Assembly (NCBI GenBank): GCA_017847835.1
Contig: JAGASH010000005.1
Location: forward strand, 372,001-436,000
DNA from: Oscillospiraceae bacterium
Lineage (GTDB): Bacteria > Bacillota > Clostridia > Oscillospirales > Ruminococcaceae
DNA: 64,000 bases
Direction of reading: 5' to 3'
Below, piece after piece: positions 24,957 through 32,995 of the stretch. Each line of letters starts with the position of its first letter. The stretch's first letter is position 1. The position numbers and the translations under genes were made by a program. Under the pieces are notes generated by a model. That model made no database searches. It was not told the DNA's origin and saw nothing but the letters and a program-made list of their open reading frames with translations.

Positions 24957-25881
24957 ACTTGATATTTCGTCTTTTTGAGTTGGCAAGCTCGGTAATGAAC
25001 TGATTATCAAGTTCCGTGAGCTTGTAATCCTTGCGGCGAATAAGTACGTCCTTGTAAAGACGAGTGTTGTCACGGCAGCTTTTCTGAACAAGCCCGTATC
25101 TGTCGAGAACTTTCTGCGGCGCGGACGAAACCCACATAAACGTGTTCGTGTTTTCGCTCAGCAGCTCAAACTGACTGCACCTCTCGAACACGAAAATCCG
25201 CTTGTCAATATCGTCGGGCAGCTCTTCCTTGCGGACAGTTGCAAGAGGAAGCGACGGGACATACGGGTCAGCGTGGGCAATCTCCGTGTACGCTTTCAAA
25301 TCTTTAAAGCGAATATCCTCTTTTGCGGCAAGCGGGTGTTCCCTGCTCATAATCAGCACATAGAAAAACTCCGCGACAAGCTCCCCGACAAGACCTTTTT
25401 GTGCGAGCATCTGCTTGAAATGCGTGTCATAATTCTCCGCATAACGGATAATTCCGAGATTAAAGTCCGCTTCAAGTATATTTTTTATCGCACGCATAGC
25501 GTTTGTTTCCTTGTAAACAAGGTCAAACGGCGCGTCCTGCTTGATTTCCTTGGAAAAATTGACAAACGCTTCCGAAATATAGCTTGTTCTCGGCACGGAT
25601 ATCGAAAAACTCTGCGTAACCGTCGAGCCGTTTTTGTAAATCGCCTCAACCTCGTCAATCTGCGTCAAAATCTTGTTAGCATAGCCGATAAACTTTTCAC
25701 CCTCGGGAGTAACCGTCATTCCTCTTGCAGAACGCTCGAAAATCGTTATCCCGAGATTTGCTTCAAGCTCTTTTATAGCACGGCTCAAGTTAGGCTGTCC
25801 CATATAGAGATTTTCCGCAGCCTTGTTAAGCGAGCCTGTTTTCGCGATTTCAGACGCGTATTTTAAATGAAGTATGTTCAT
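24955..25881 (-). CDS. LysR-family transcriptional regulator
   Basis: This 308-residue regulator has a typical N-terminal winged helix-turn-helix (LKYASEIAKTGSLNKAAENLYMGQPNLSRAIKELEANLGI) with a linker helix, then the two-subdomain effector domain (SFSISVPRTSYISEAFVNF; GELVAEFFYVLIMSREHPLA). Its stop codon is inside the long palindrome. It stands alone with its own promoter, and its targets are unknown. The divergent neighbour is the clostripain-type protease, a possible target. Confidence 0.92.
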   Translation of the reverse strand: MNILHLKYASEIAKTGSLNKAAENLYMGQPNLSRAIKELEANLGITIFERSARGMTVTPEGEKFIGYANKILTQIDEVEAIYKNGSTVTQSFSISVPRTSYISEAFVNFSKEIKQDAPFDLVYKETNAMRAIKNILEADFNLGIIRYAENYDTHFKQMLAQKGLVGELVAEFFYVLIMSREHPLAAKEDIRFKDLKAYTEIAHADPYVPSLPLATVRKEELPDDIDKRIFVFERCSQFELLSENTNTFMWVSSAPQKVLDRYGLVQKSCRDNTRLYKDVLIRRKDYKLTELDNQFITELANSKRRNIK

Positions 25882-25922
25882 TTCCTGTTGTCCTTTTCAC
25901 TTTATTATCTTGTCCTATTTTA

Positions 25923-25951
25923 AATATATCACAGTTTTTTTCTCTTGTCAA
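25923..25951 (-). promoter_or_regulatory. Promoter of the LysR-type gene
   Basis: On the minus strand TTGACA (25946-25951), 17-base spacer, TATATT (25923-25928). Confidence 0.72.
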
Positions 25952-25996
25952 GAGAAATGACGTAAAATTTACACAAATGTTTATTTATTGCAATTC

Positions 25997-26025
25997 TTGA
26001 CAAATTATATAAAAAAGTGTATAAT
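25997..26025 (+). promoter_or_regulatory. Promoter of the clostripain-family gene
   Basis: TTGACA (25997-26002), 17-base spacer and TATAAT (26020-26025), a perfect consensus, 30 bases before the start codon. Confidence 0.88.
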
Positions 26026-26055
26026 GTATGCGGAAATTAATATTGGAGGTAAAAT

Positions 26056-28371
26056 ATGGACAGAAACAACAGACCTCACTCTCGTGACAAGAACGTTTCG
26101 GGTTCAAGCAACGGCGTTCATCGCAGAGGCTCGGGACTTGGCACAGGCAGAGTAGGCTCGCACGACTACTCATCGCAGGGCGCTTCTCACGGCTCACCGG
26201 CAAAACGTGCCGCTATCGGCGGAGGAAGCGGTCTTACGATAATCCTTTTGCTGGTGATTTTCTTATTCTCAAAATGCAGCGGCTCGGTTGATTTATCGGG
26301 CGGTAACAACGGAGGATACGGCGGCAATACCGGCACGAACAACTCCTATGTGAACGAATATGTCGGCGGCGGCGGAAGCGTAAACTATAACGTTGCTGAC
26401 GGCTCTCGCGCGAAAAGAACCGCGATTATGGGCTCAAACAGCGACGCCGTGACGATTATGGTTTATATGTGCGGAACCGACCTCGAGTCAAAGCACGGAA
26501 TGGCTTCCGCGGATATGGAAGAAATGCGCGCGGCAAGCTCAGGCTTCGGCGATAATTTTAACCTTATCGTCTACACGGGCGGCTGTAATAAATGGAAAAA
26601 CGGCGTGAGCTCCTCGGTAAATCAGATTTATCAGATTAAGGGCGGCAAAATCAAGACTCTTGTCGCGGACGACGGCAAAAAGTCGATGATAAAGCCCGAA
26701 ACGCTCACCTCGTTTATCAAATACTGCACGACAAACTTCCCCGCAAACCGCAAAGAGCTGATTTTGTGGGACCACGGCGGAGGCTCCGTGAGCGGCTTCG
26801 GATATGATGAAAAATTCTCGTCAAGCGGCTCTATGACGCTCGCGGGTATCGACAAGGCTCTCAAAAACAGCGGCACAACCTTCGATTTCATCGGCTTTGA
26901 CGCGTGCCTTATGGCAACCGCAGAAAATGCGCTTATGCTCAATGATTACGCGGATTATCTCATCGCGTCCGAGGAAACCGAGCCCGGTATCGGCTGGTAT
27001 TACACGAATTGGCTGACAAAATTTGCCAAAAACACCTCAATGAATACTCTTGACGTCGGCAAAAATATTATCGACGACTTCGTGTCGGAGTGCGCAAGAA
27101 AGTGCGCGGGACAGAAAACCACGCTCTCGATAATCGACCTCGCGGAGTTTTCGCACACCGTTCCCGAAAATCTCGCAGCGTTCTCAAATTCCGTCACCAC
27201 GAAAATCAATCAGAACGACTACAAGTCGGTTTCAGACGCACGTTATAACACAAGAGAATTTGCGACAAGCTCAAAAATCGACCAGGTTGACCTTGTAAAT
27301 CTCGCGGACAATATGAAAACCGCTGAGGGAAAATCGCTGAGCAATGCCCTCAAAAACGCGGTTAAATACAACCGCACCTCGTCGAATATGACAAACGCTT
27401 ACGGTGTGTCGATTTATTTCCCGTACAAGCGCACATCTTACGTTGACAAGGCCTGCGACACCTACGCTGATATCGGAATGAACTCCGAGTACGCCGAGTG
27501 TATCCGCAAATTCGCAAGCCTTGAAACCAGCGGACAAATCGCGGCGGGCGGCTCCTCGTCACCGATAACCTCAATTTTCGGCGGAAGCTCCTCCTACTCC
27601 TCGGGCAGCTCCGACATCATCGGACAGCTGATAAGCGGATTTTTAGGAGGTCGCTCAACGATAAACGGTCTTGACAAGAGCAACACCGCGTTTATGGAAG
27701 CGATTGACGAAAACAGCGCCTCGGAGTACCTCGCGAGCAACTATTTCGACGCGTCAAATCTTATCTGGGAGCAGAAAAACGGAAAGTATGTGATGACGCT
27801 TCCCGAAACGCAGTGGGAGCTGGTTCACGGGCTTGACAGAAATATGTTCTACGATGACGGCGAGGGCTGGGTTGACCTCGGAATGGACAACACGTTCAGC
27901 TTCGATGACGACGGAAACCTTATCGCGGACGACGAGCGTAACTGGGTTGCGATAAACGGACAGCCCGTTGCCTATTATCACACCGACACAATCAAAAACG
28001 CAGACGGAAGCTACACCGATATGGGATATGTTCCCGCGATGCTGAACGGAACGCGGGTTAATCTGATACTCGTGTTCGAGGGCAAAAATGCTTATATCGC
28101 GGGCGCGAACACCGATTACAGAAACGGCGAAACCGAAACGGTTGCCAAAAACCTCACAGAGCTGCAAATCGGCGACAAGCTTGATTTTATCTGCGATTTT
28201 TACAGCTACGACAAGGTTTACCGCGACTCCTACTATCTCGGTGAACAAATGACCGTGACCGACGATATGAAAGTAACAAATGTTGACGTGGGCAGCGGAA
28301 AAGTGCTGATAACCTACTGCTTCACGGATATATACAACCAAGAATACTGGACCCCCGCAATAGAAAAGTAA
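26056..28371 (+). CDS. Clostripain-family (C11) cysteine protease, membrane-anchored
   Basis: This 771-residue protein begins with about 55 polar, Gly/Ser/Arg-rich residues, then a single transmembrane segment (GLTIILLLVIFLFSKC, about residues 55-72), then a Gly/Asn-rich spacer. The peptidase domain has TIMVYMCGTDLESKHG, the catalytic His in LILWDHGGGSVSGFG and the catalytic Cys in FIGFDACLMATAEN. A Ser/Gly linker near residue 500-520 leads to a C-terminal beta-rich domain (VMTLPETQWELVHGLDRNMFYDDG). The long N-terminal tail before the membrane segment indicates a type II anchored surface protease, not a classical secreted one. Confidence 0.9.
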   Translation: MDRNNRPHSRDKNVSGSSNGVHRRGSGLGTGRVGSHDYSSQGASHGSPAKRAAIGGGSGLTIILLLVIFLFSKCSGSVDLSGGNNGGYGGNTGTNNSYVNEYVGGGGSVNYNVADGSRAKRTAIMGSNSDAVTIMVYMCGTDLESKHGMASADMEEMRAASSGFGDNFNLIVYTGGCNKWKNGVSSSVNQIYQIKGGKIKTLVADDGKKSMIKPETLTSFIKYCTTNFPANRKELILWDHGGGSVSGFGYDEKFSSSGSMTLAGIDKALKNSGTTFDFIGFDACLMATAENALMLNDYADYLIASEETEPGIGWYYTNWLTKFAKNTSMNTLDVGKNIIDDFVSECARKCAGQKTTLSIIDLAEFSHTVPENLAAFSNSVTTKINQNDYKSVSDARYNTREFATSSKIDQVDLVNLADNMKTAEGKSLSNALKNAVKYNRTSSNMTNAYGVSIYFPYKRTSYVDKACDTYADIGMNSEYAECIRKFASLETSGQIAAGGSSSPITSIFGGSSSYSSGSSDIIGQLISGFLGGRSTINGLDKSNTAFMEAIDENSASEYLASNYFDASNLIWEQKNGKYVMTLPETQWELVHGLDRNMFYDDGEGWVDLGMDNTFSFDDDGNLIADDERNWVAINGQPVAYYHTDTIKNADGSYTDMGYVPAMLNGTRVNLILVFEGKNAYIAGANTDYRNGETETVAKNLTELQIGDKLDFICDFYSYDKVYRDSYYLGEQMTVTDDMKVTNVDVGSGKVLITYCFTDIYNQEYWTPAIEK

Positions 28372-28378
28372 ACAAATA

Positions 28379-28410
28379 CCGCGCAGTGTAAAAGCTGCGC
28401 GGTTTGTTTT
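28379..28410. terminator. Bidirectional terminator between protease and rlmH
   Basis: Stem CCGCGCAG / CTGCGCGG with an 8-base loop, extended by A/T pairs on both sides (AACAAATA...TTTGTTTTT), between convergent genes. Confidence 0.9.
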
Positions 28411-28889
28411 TACTTGTGATACTTTGAATTTGCGTTGATTGAAAATGCTCGGTAAACCTGCTCGAAAAGCATAACTCTTGCTAATTCGTGCGGGAAAGTC
28501 ATCGGCGACATCGACAGCCGAAAATCACACTCGCGCTTGAAACTCTCCGACAACCCGAACGAACTCCCCACGATAAAATTCACCGTGGACGAGCCGCCGC
28601 AGCCGAGATTTTCCAGCTTTTTTGCCAGCTCCTCGCTCGAAAGCTCCTTCCCCTCAATGCAAAGCGCGATATTATATCCGCCCTTGCAAATCCCGCGAAG
28701 CTTGTTCGCTTCCGTTTCAAGAGCCGCGTCAATCTGCGTTTTCGAGGGATTTTGCGGCAAAAACGCAGGTTCAAGCTCCTTCACGGTCACTTTCGCGAAC
28801 GCAGACAAGCGTTTGAGATACTCGTCGCAGGCTTCGCGGAAAAAGCGTTCCTTCAGCTTGCCGAACGCGATAAAATTAACGTTCATCAT
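28410..28889 (-). CDS. rlmH: 23S rRNA pseudouridine-1915 N3-methyltransferase RlmH
   Basis: This 159-residue SPOUT methyltransferase methylates m3-pseudouridine 1915 in helix 69 of 23S rRNA. The C-terminal SAM-binding knot is clear: NFIVGSSFGLSESFK and LSMSPMTFPHELARVMLFEQVYRAFSI. The N-terminal VNFIAFGKLKERFFREACDEYLKRL is also standard. Two adjacent ATGs (28889, 28886) are possible. It overlaps the upstream carboxypeptidase gene by a few bases, so it is translated from the same mRNA. Confidence 0.96.
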   Translation of the reverse strand: MMNVNFIAFGKLKERFFREACDEYLKRLSAFAKVTVKELEPAFLPQNPSKTQIDAALETEANKLRGICKGGYNIALCIEGKELSSEELAKKLENLGCGGSSTVNFIVGSSFGLSESFKRECDFRLSMSPMTFPHELARVMLFEQVYRAFSINANSKYHK

Positions 28890-30328
28890 TTTCTTCTGTT
28901 TTTGTCGTTATAGCGCGGTGCCATCTGAATTTTACGGCGGCGGTTAAGCTCGCGGGCACGCTTTCTCTTTTTCTTTTCGACGTTTATCAGAACTATCAGC
29001 GCAATAAGCAGCGCAACAAACGCACAAACTCCCGCGATAAACCACGGTGAAGTCACGATTTTCATCAGCTTTTCTTTAAGCTCTGCGCCGAAGTCAAGCT
29101 CGATGTCCGTTTCCACAGCAAGCGGGATTTCCGTGAGAGTTTCTCCGTTGAGCCGAAGTTCAAGCTTTCCGACAACCGTTCCCTTGGAAATCGGAGCGGT
29201 CATAGCTTCAAGAGTTGGCTTTATAAGCTGGATTGAGGACTTGTCGAGGGATTTCGGCATAAGCGTGAAATAATCCTTCGTTGTGACAACGCCCACAGAG
29301 TCCGCGTCCTGTCCCTTCAGCACCTCAACTTGCATAATCTGCTCGTTTTTGCCGATAACCTGCGTATACTCAAACTCGCTGAAAGCCCATTCGTAAAGGT
29401 TGTAGTGGTCTGCGAAATTATAGTCGGAGTCGTCGCCCTCGGGAGTGTAATAAGGCGCTCCGAGCGTAACTAACATATAATTGTAGCCGTTGCGCTCTGC
29501 CGTTGTGACAAGCGCACGCGAGCCCGGCTCGGCATTTTCCCTGTCCCACTCGCCGTTTTTCTTGTGGATATAGCAGTCGATACTTCCCGTCTTTACGCCC
29601 TTTACACCCTCAAGATAAAATTCATCTGTTGATTTCATCAGCCTGTTTGTCTGGGTTTTTGTGTAACCGTCGGGATTGTTTTCATTTGCGGGCATTTCGT
29701 ACTCATAGGTCGAGCAGATTTTCATAAACGCGGGATAATTATCCATCGCGTACTTTGTGATTAAGTACAGGTCATAAGCCGTGGTGTACTGCTCCTCATC
29801 GTAAAGTCCGTGGGGATTTGTAAAATGCGTGTTCTTGCAGCCGATTTTCTCGGCGGTCTGGTTCATCATCGTGACGAAATTCGGGATACTTCCCTGCCCG
29901 ACATTATAAGCGAGAATATTCGCACCCTCGCAAGCGGAAGCCAGCATAAGCGCATACAGGCAGTCCTTATAGGTGAGGTTGTCCTGAAGCGGCTCAATGG
30001 CAGCCTCGGAAGCGCCGTATAAATTCGGGTTTCCCTCCCAGAATTCGTCAAAGCAGACATACGGGCACTCGACGGTCTGTTCAAGATTTTTCACCCGTTC
30101 AAGTGTAACAAGCGCCGTCATAATCTTTGCCGTCGAAGCGGGAACAAGTTTTTTGTCGATATTTTTCGCGACGATTTCAATTCCCGTGTCAAGATTTACC
30201 ATATAAACACCCTCGCTGTGAAGCTCAAAAGAGGGCGAAAAAGCGGCAAAAGAAGTAAATCCTGTAATTAGTAATGAAAATTGGAGTAAAAATGTAAAAA
30301 TAATTGTGAAATTTTTTAGCTTTCTCAT
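28886..30328 (-). CDS. D-alanyl-D-alanine carboxypeptidase (DacF-like penicillin-binding protein)
   Basis: This 480-residue low-molecular-weight PBP trims the terminal D-Ala of peptidoglycan stem peptides outside the membrane. It has a signal peptide (FTIIFTFLLQFSLLITGFTSFA). The three active-site motifs are ASTAKIMT (SxxK), SACEGAN (SxN type) and GVKTGSI (KTG). A C-terminal domain and one membrane helix (WFIAGVCAFVALLIALIVLI) follow, with a very basic tail. An integral C-terminal helix differs from the amphipathic anchor of classical PBP5. ATG at 30328 follows AAGGTGG. Confidence 0.93.
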   Translation of the reverse strand: MRKLKNFTIIFTFLLQFSLLITGFTSFAAFSPSFELHSEGVYMVNLDTGIEIVAKNIDKKLVPASTAKIMTALVTLERVKNLEQTVECPYVCFDEFWEGNPNLYGASEAAIEPLQDNLTYKDCLYALMLASACEGANILAYNVGQGSIPNFVTMMNQTAEKIGCKNTHFTNPHGLYDEEQYTTAYDLYLITKYAMDNYPAFMKICSTYEYEMPANENNPDGYTKTQTNRLMKSTDEFYLEGVKGVKTGSIDCYIHKKNGEWDRENAEPGSRALVTTAERNGYNYMLVTLGAPYYTPEGDDSDYNFADHYNLYEWAFSEFEYTQVIGKNEQIMQVEVLKGQDADSVGVVTTKDYFTLMPKSLDKSSIQLIKPTLEAMTAPISKGTVVGKLELRLNGETLTEIPLAVETDIELDFGAELKEKLMKIVTSPWFIAGVCAFVALLIALIVLINVEKKKRKRARELNRRRKIQMAPRYNDKNRRK

Positions 30329-30387
30329 ATAGACAAACCACCTTTTTTCGGTTAAAATATAATAAGGGAGATTTATTCATCTTTTCT

Positions 30388-30417
30388 ATTATAACATATT
30401 TTAAATGAAGTTGTAAA
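30388..30417 (-). promoter_or_regulatory. Promoter of the carboxypeptidase-rlmH operon
   Basis: On the minus strand TTTACA (30412-30417), 18-base spacer and TATAAT (30388-30393). Confidence 0.72.
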
Positions 30418-30491
30418 GTTTTTTTTGATATTGTAAGAAATTTGTAATATTTTTTCACAACCGCTCCCAAAAATTATATCGAGGTGGTCAG

Positions 30492-31208
30492 ATGATTTAC
30501 ATAACGGGCGATACTCACGCGGATTTCTCGCGGTTTAAAAACCCGTCACTGAGAAAACTCAGAAAAAACGACGCGCTTATAATATGCGGAGATTTTGGTT
30601 TTATCTGGGACGGCAGCCCGAAAGAGAAAAAGCTCCTGAAGAAAATCGGAAAGCTCCCGTATAACGTGCTGTTTGTCGAGGGCTCTCACGAAAACTACGA
30701 TTTGCTGGAACAGTATGAAATCACGGAATGGTGCGGCGGCAAAACGCGGCTTATCAGCGGCAGACTGCGGCAGCTTATGCGCGGACAGGTGTTCGAGATT
30801 GCCGAGAAAACGGTTTTCGCGTTCGGCGGCGGTCAGACGGACGATGTGTACGAGCTGACGGAAGGCTCAAACTGGTGGCAGAGAGAAGTCCCGAGCGAGG
30901 AAGAGCTCGCGAGCGGTCTGGAAAATCTTGAAAAAGCAGGAAATAAGGTGGATTTCGTGGTGACCTACGAGCCGCCCGCGAAAATGCGCGAGTTTCTCAC
31001 GGCAAACACCGAGCGAAACCGCATAAACACTTATCTCAGCGAGGTTTTCGATAAAATCGAATTCACGGGTTGGTTTTTCGGAAAGCTTCATATAAACAAG
31101 TTTATTCCGACAAAATATCACGCAGTTTACGACGGGATAGTTCCCGCCGATAACACAAAAATAAAAAAGAAAAAATCAGACAAGAAAGGTAGTAAACAAA
31201 ATGGCTGA
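30492..31208 (+). CDS. Calcineurin-like metallophosphoesterase
   Basis: This 238-residue protein has the metallophosphoesterase motifs IYITGDTHADFSRF, IICGDFGFIWDG and FVEGSHENYDLL (normally GNHD/E; here GSHEN). The last His motif lies in FFGKLHINKF. It ends in a strongly basic lysine tail (KIKKKKSDKKGSK), suggesting RNA or DNA contact. Its 3' end overlaps the YdbC-like gene by 8 bases. The substrate is unknown. Confidence 0.85.
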   Translation: MIYITGDTHADFSRFKNPSLRKLRKNDALIICGDFGFIWDGSPKEKKLLKKIGKLPYNVLFVEGSHENYDLLEQYEITEWCGGKTRLISGRLRQLMRGQVFEIAEKTVFAFGGGQTDDVYELTEGSNWWQREVPSEEELASGLENLEKAGNKVDFVVTYEPPAKMREFLTANTERNRINTYLSEVFDKIEFTGWFFGKLHINKFIPTKYHAVYDGIVPADNTKIKKKKSDKKGSKQNG

Positions 31209-31437
31209 AATTACATTTGAAATCACAAAATCGCTCGGAGTTATCTCCGAAACAGCAAAGGGCTGGACGCGCGAGCTGAATATGGTGAGCTGGAACGAGC
31301 GCGAGCCGAAGTTTGATATCCGCGACTGGAGCCCCGACCACACCCGTATGAGCAAGGGTGTTTCCCTTACCGAGGAGGAAATGAAGCAGCTTGTCGAGCT
31401 GTTCAACACGCGCGACGAAGAGGACTCCTTCGAGTAA
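31201..31437 (+). CDS. YdbC/PC4-like single-stranded nucleic-acid-binding protein
   Basis: This 78-residue protein belongs to the bacterial PC4-like YdbC family, which binds single-stranded DNA or RNA as a dimer. The match covers the whole length: FEITKSLGVISETAKGWTRELN, MVSWNEREPKFDIRDWSPDH and MSKGVSLTEEEMKQL. It is translated from inside the end of the phosphoesterase gene (8-base overlap), so the two are coupled and may act on the same nucleic acid. Confidence 0.9.
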   Translation: MAEITFEITKSLGVISETAKGWTRELNMVSWNEREPKFDIRDWSPDHTRMSKGVSLTEEEMKQLVELFNTRDEEDSFE

Positions 31438-31454
31438 TTTTCACCTGTAAAGAC

Positions 31455-31485
31455 AAAAAAGCGGGGTTTTCAGCCTCGCTTTTTT
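31455..31485. terminator. Terminator after the YdbC-like gene
   Basis: Stem AAAAAAGCGGGG / CCTCGCTTTTTT, loop of 7, with built-in A and T tracts that allow use on either strand. Confidence 0.88.
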
Positions 31486-31503
31486 AATTCAATGAAAGAA
31501 GCA

Positions 31504-31640
31504 CGCGGACAGCCGAAAAAGCCGTCCGCGCTTTGGGTATCTGAAACAGCCGCCGCGAACTTAAATCCGCCGCCTTCGGCTATTCTGAGGGTAAAGAGCT
31601 TAGCTCCCCGCCACCTTCGGCGCGGCTGTATTTTTTACCC
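31504..31640. other. Structured intergenic region with nested hairpins
   Basis: This gene-free stretch between convergent genes holds a GC hairpin (about 31505-31530, GCGGAC...GTCCGC), which can end transcription of the zinc-ribbon gene on the minus strand. A larger fold has outer arms CAGCCGC (31547-31553) and GCGGCTG (31622-31628), followed on the plus strand by TATTTTTTACC. Inside are two near-identical copies of CCGCCRCCTTCGGC. GGGTAAA (about 31590) could instead pair with TTTACCC (about 31634), giving a mutually exclusive alternative. No ORF here looks real. Confidence 0.55.
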
Positions 31641-31672
31641 TGCCGCATTTTATGCCGAAAGTGCCGAAAGCG

Positions 31673-32236
31673 TTACCATCTGTAATTTGTAATTCTGAAT
31701 GCTTTTTCAAAGCCCTCGCCGAGATTTTCAACCCATCTGACAATGTTGTCAAAGTTCCAGCCGATGAAGCACATAAATACCACAAATCCGATTATTACCA
31801 AGATAAACGCGATAAGCTCGAAAATAAGCATTGCACGGCAATAATTCTTCTTCGGCTGAGGTGTAGTGCTTCCAAAGCCCCAGACAAACAACAAAATCAA
31901 GCTGATAAGACCGAACCAAGTCGTAAGAATAACAGTTCCAACCCAGGAGCCAACGCTCATATGCTCATATCTCTCGGGAGCAGGCGCGTTATTATAGGGC
32001 TGCTGATACTGAGGAGCAGGGTTCTGATACATCGGCTGCTGATATGTATTCTGCATAGGCACAGAAGTCTGCGGAATGGGTGTGGGAGTGGGCTGAACGG
32101 GAACGGAAGCAGGCTGAACCGGCTCGGACTGCGGCTTGTTCAAATCAACCGCGCCCTCAATCTTCGTTCCGCACTCGGGACAAAACAAACCGTCACCGGA
32201 AACCAAAGTACCGCATTTAGGACATACTCTTTCCAT
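31673..32236 (-). CDS. Zinc-ribbon membrane protein
   Basis: This 187-residue protein starts with a zinc ribbon (CPKCGTLVSGDGLFCPECG). A 70-residue Pro/Gln-rich disordered linker follows, then two transmembrane segments (GTVILTTWFGLISLILLFVWGF and MLIFELIAFILVIIGFVVFMCFI) and a short amphipathic tail. This layout is common in Firmicutes and has no established function. It has its own promoter and stands alone. Confidence 0.85.
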   Translation of the reverse strand: MERVCPKCGTLVSGDGLFCPECGTKIEGAVDLNKPQSEPVQPASVPVQPTPTPIPQTSVPMQNTYQQPMYQNPAPQYQQPYNNAPAPERYEHMSVGSWVGTVILTTWFGLISLILLFVWGFGSTTPQPKKNYCRAMLIFELIAFILVIIGFVVFMCFIGWNFDNIVRWVENLGEGFEKAFRITNYRW

Positions 32237-32274
32237 ATATTTTACCTCTTTTCTGAAATTTTCTTGTTAAGTCA

Positions 32275-32303
32275 ATAATACCACATTTTTCCGCTGTTGT
32301 CAA
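32275..32303 (-). promoter_or_regulatory. Promoter of the zinc-ribbon gene
   Basis: On the minus strand TTGACA (32298-32303), 17-base spacer ACAGCGG... and TATTAT (32275-32280). Confidence 0.78.
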
Positions 32304-32324
32304 GACTTATTTTAACTCGGGTAC

Positions 32325-32353
32325 TTTACAAAAGCTGAAAAATATGTTAAAAT
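32325..32353 (+). promoter_or_regulatory. Promoter of the barnase-barstar operon
   Basis: TTTACA (32325-32330), 17-base spacer, TAAAAT (32348-32353), 33 bases before the barnase ATG. Confidence 0.7.
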
Positions 32354-32386
32354 ATATGTACATTTTATTTTGGAAAGGTGCATAAA

Positions 32387-32992
32387 ATGAGAAAATTTTT
32401 GTCTTTTTTGCTGACGCTGCTGTTATTATTCGGCATAGTCGGATGCAAAAACAATCCGAAAACCCAGAGCGTAAGCTATCCGACACCGAGTTCAAGCGAA
32501 TTTTCTTCGGAAACAAGTTCTTCGGTATCAAGTTCATCTGAAAATTCTTTGTCGACAAGTTCAGCCGATAGTTCTTCGTCGACAAGCACAGCCGAAAGTA
32601 CATCGGCAACGAGTTCGAGTGAAAGCTCAACGGAAAGCGCGATTATCGACGAGAACGGCTGTTTCACAAGCAAGGACGATGTTGCGCTTTATCTTTACGT
32701 TTACGGGCATTTGCCTAGTAATTTCATCAAGAAAAAAGACGCGGAAAAGCTCGGCTGGAGCGGAGGCTCGCTGGAGCCGTATGCACCGGGAAAATGCATC
32801 GGCGGTGACCGTTTCGGGAACTATGAGGGCTTGCTCCCGAAAAAGAGCGGGCGAACCTACACGGAGTGCGATATCGATACGCTCGGCAAAAAAAGCCGCG
32901 GCGCAAAGCGGATTGTGTTCTCAAACGACGGGCTGATTTACTACACTTGCGACCATTACGCGAGCTTTGAGCTGCTTTACGGGGAGGAGTAA
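32387..32992 (+). CDS. Barnase-type ribonuclease, lipoprotein-anchored
   Basis: This 201-residue protein starts with a lipoprotein signal peptide (MRKFLSFLLTLLLLFGIVGC, lipid cysteine at residue 20). About 65 residues follow made almost entirely of Ser, Thr, Glu and Ala (31-85), a flexible tether. The rest is a complete barnase domain: DVALYLYVYGHLPSNFI, APGKCIGGDRFGNYEG, SGRTYTECDI and LIYYTCDHYASF. The catalytic residues of barnase align: Glu73 with Glu160, Arg83/Arg87 with Arg171/Arg175, His102 with His190 and Lys27 with about Lys116. Four extra cysteines in the domain could form disulfides. The upstream GTG is rejected because GGAAAGG fits the ATG at 32387. Barstar follows three bases later. 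Confidence 0.93.
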   Translation: MRKFLSFLLTLLLLFGIVGCKNNPKTQSVSYPTPSSSEFSSETSSSVSSSSENSLSTSSADSSSSTSTAESTSATSSSESSTESAIIDENGCFTSKDDVALYLYVYGHLPSNFIKKKDAEKLGWSGGSLEPYAPGKCIGGDRFGNYEGLLPKKSGRTYTECDIDTLGKKSRGAKRIVFSNDGLIYYTCDHYASFELLYGEE

Positions 32993-32995
32993 TTT

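Noticed and set aside
31492..31692. 66-codon frame in the structured intergenic region
   Set aside because: No ribosome-binding site, and the sequence is explained by overlapping hairpins and repeats.
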